Source of the DNA: Aquila chrysaetos chrysaetos
Taxonomy: Eukaryota > Chordata > Aves > Accipitriformes > Accipitridae
Length of the DNA stretch: 64,000 nt
Assembly (NCBI RefSeq): GCF_900496995.4
Contig: NC_044030.1
Coordinates: 16,428,851 to 16,492,850, forward strand
Direction of reading: 5' to 3'
The notes under the pieces were generated by a model, which did not search any database, was not told the DNA's origin, and saw only the letters and a list, made by a program, of their open reading frames with translations. Positions 63,781 to 64,000 of the stretch are shown here, in pieces; positions within the stretch are counted from its first letter, which is position 1, and each line of letters opens with the position of its first letter. The position numbers were made by a program, and so were the translations under genes.

Positions 63781-64000
63781 AAGTAACGTGTGATTTTTCT
63801 GATCACTCATTTTTCTTTTCCCAGCAGTTACAAGCAATTCAGCCAGGAAAAGGAAATACACAACCTCTTCCAGCACTTAAGCACTAGTTCATTCAAGACA
63901 GTTGAGCATGATAGTCTTTTTCAAAGTATCTTCAAATGCAGGTGAAGCAAACTGCCTTGGGGAAAAAATGTTTTCAGCATGACACCAGGTACAGCAATTC

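Larger units (their letters stand above)
56080..64000. other. Probable DGKQ 5' intron, no exon recognised
   Basis: Upstream of the first visible exon I found no cysteine-rich C1-domain exon on the minus strand. The stretch holds two CR1 copies, one ERV1-like solo LTR and a purine-rich tract at about 63520-63780. Open frames in it belong to the repeats or carry no motif. Confidence 0.55.

Overview
The window looks like a stretch of a bird nuclear chromosome. Long introns with GT-AG boundaries, several CR1 LINE fragments, and solo LTRs of a type that is abundant in avian genomes all point that way. I cannot name the species.

The one gene I can identify firmly is on the minus strand. Sixteen coding exons between 56079 and 23831 join in phase into the C-terminal 644 residues of diacylglycerol kinase theta (DGKQ). 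They cover the Ras-associating region, the linker, the catalytic domain with its GGDGT motif, the accessory domain and the basic C-terminal tail with its stop codon. The N-terminal exons (proline-rich start and cysteine-rich C1 domains) are not visible and should lie beyond the right edge. The last 7.9 kb of the window would then be intron.

Region by region: positions 1-632 hold part of an old LTR-like element cut by the window edge. About 0.6-11.2 kb is comparatively GC-rich, with no gene I can name. Within it, 6388-8668 on the plus strand holds candidate coding exons whose splice phases agree, including a 231-codon open frame at 7686-8381. From 9.5 to 16.4 kb there are diverged duplicated segments, a degenerate repeat and two solo LTRs with perfect 5-bp target-site duplications (12467-13030 and 13523-13940). 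From 13.9 to 23.8 kb the DNA is AT-rich and shows no exons; part of it must be the DGKQ 3' UTR. From 23.8 to 56.1 kb lies DGKQ, whose introns hold a long broken CR1 copy (50520-52430) and a third solo LTR (52550-53004). From 56.1 to 64 kb there are two CR1 copies arranged tail to tail and a different solo LTR (62093-62710) with a 4-bp target duplication, a TATA-like box and AATAAA, in the orientation opposite to DGKQ.

I found no RNA gene or CRISPR array and nothing that amounts to a new biological system. The items most worth following up are the unidentified GC-rich coding candidate, the antisense-oriented LTR promoter in the DGKQ 5' intron, and the CR1 inverted pair.
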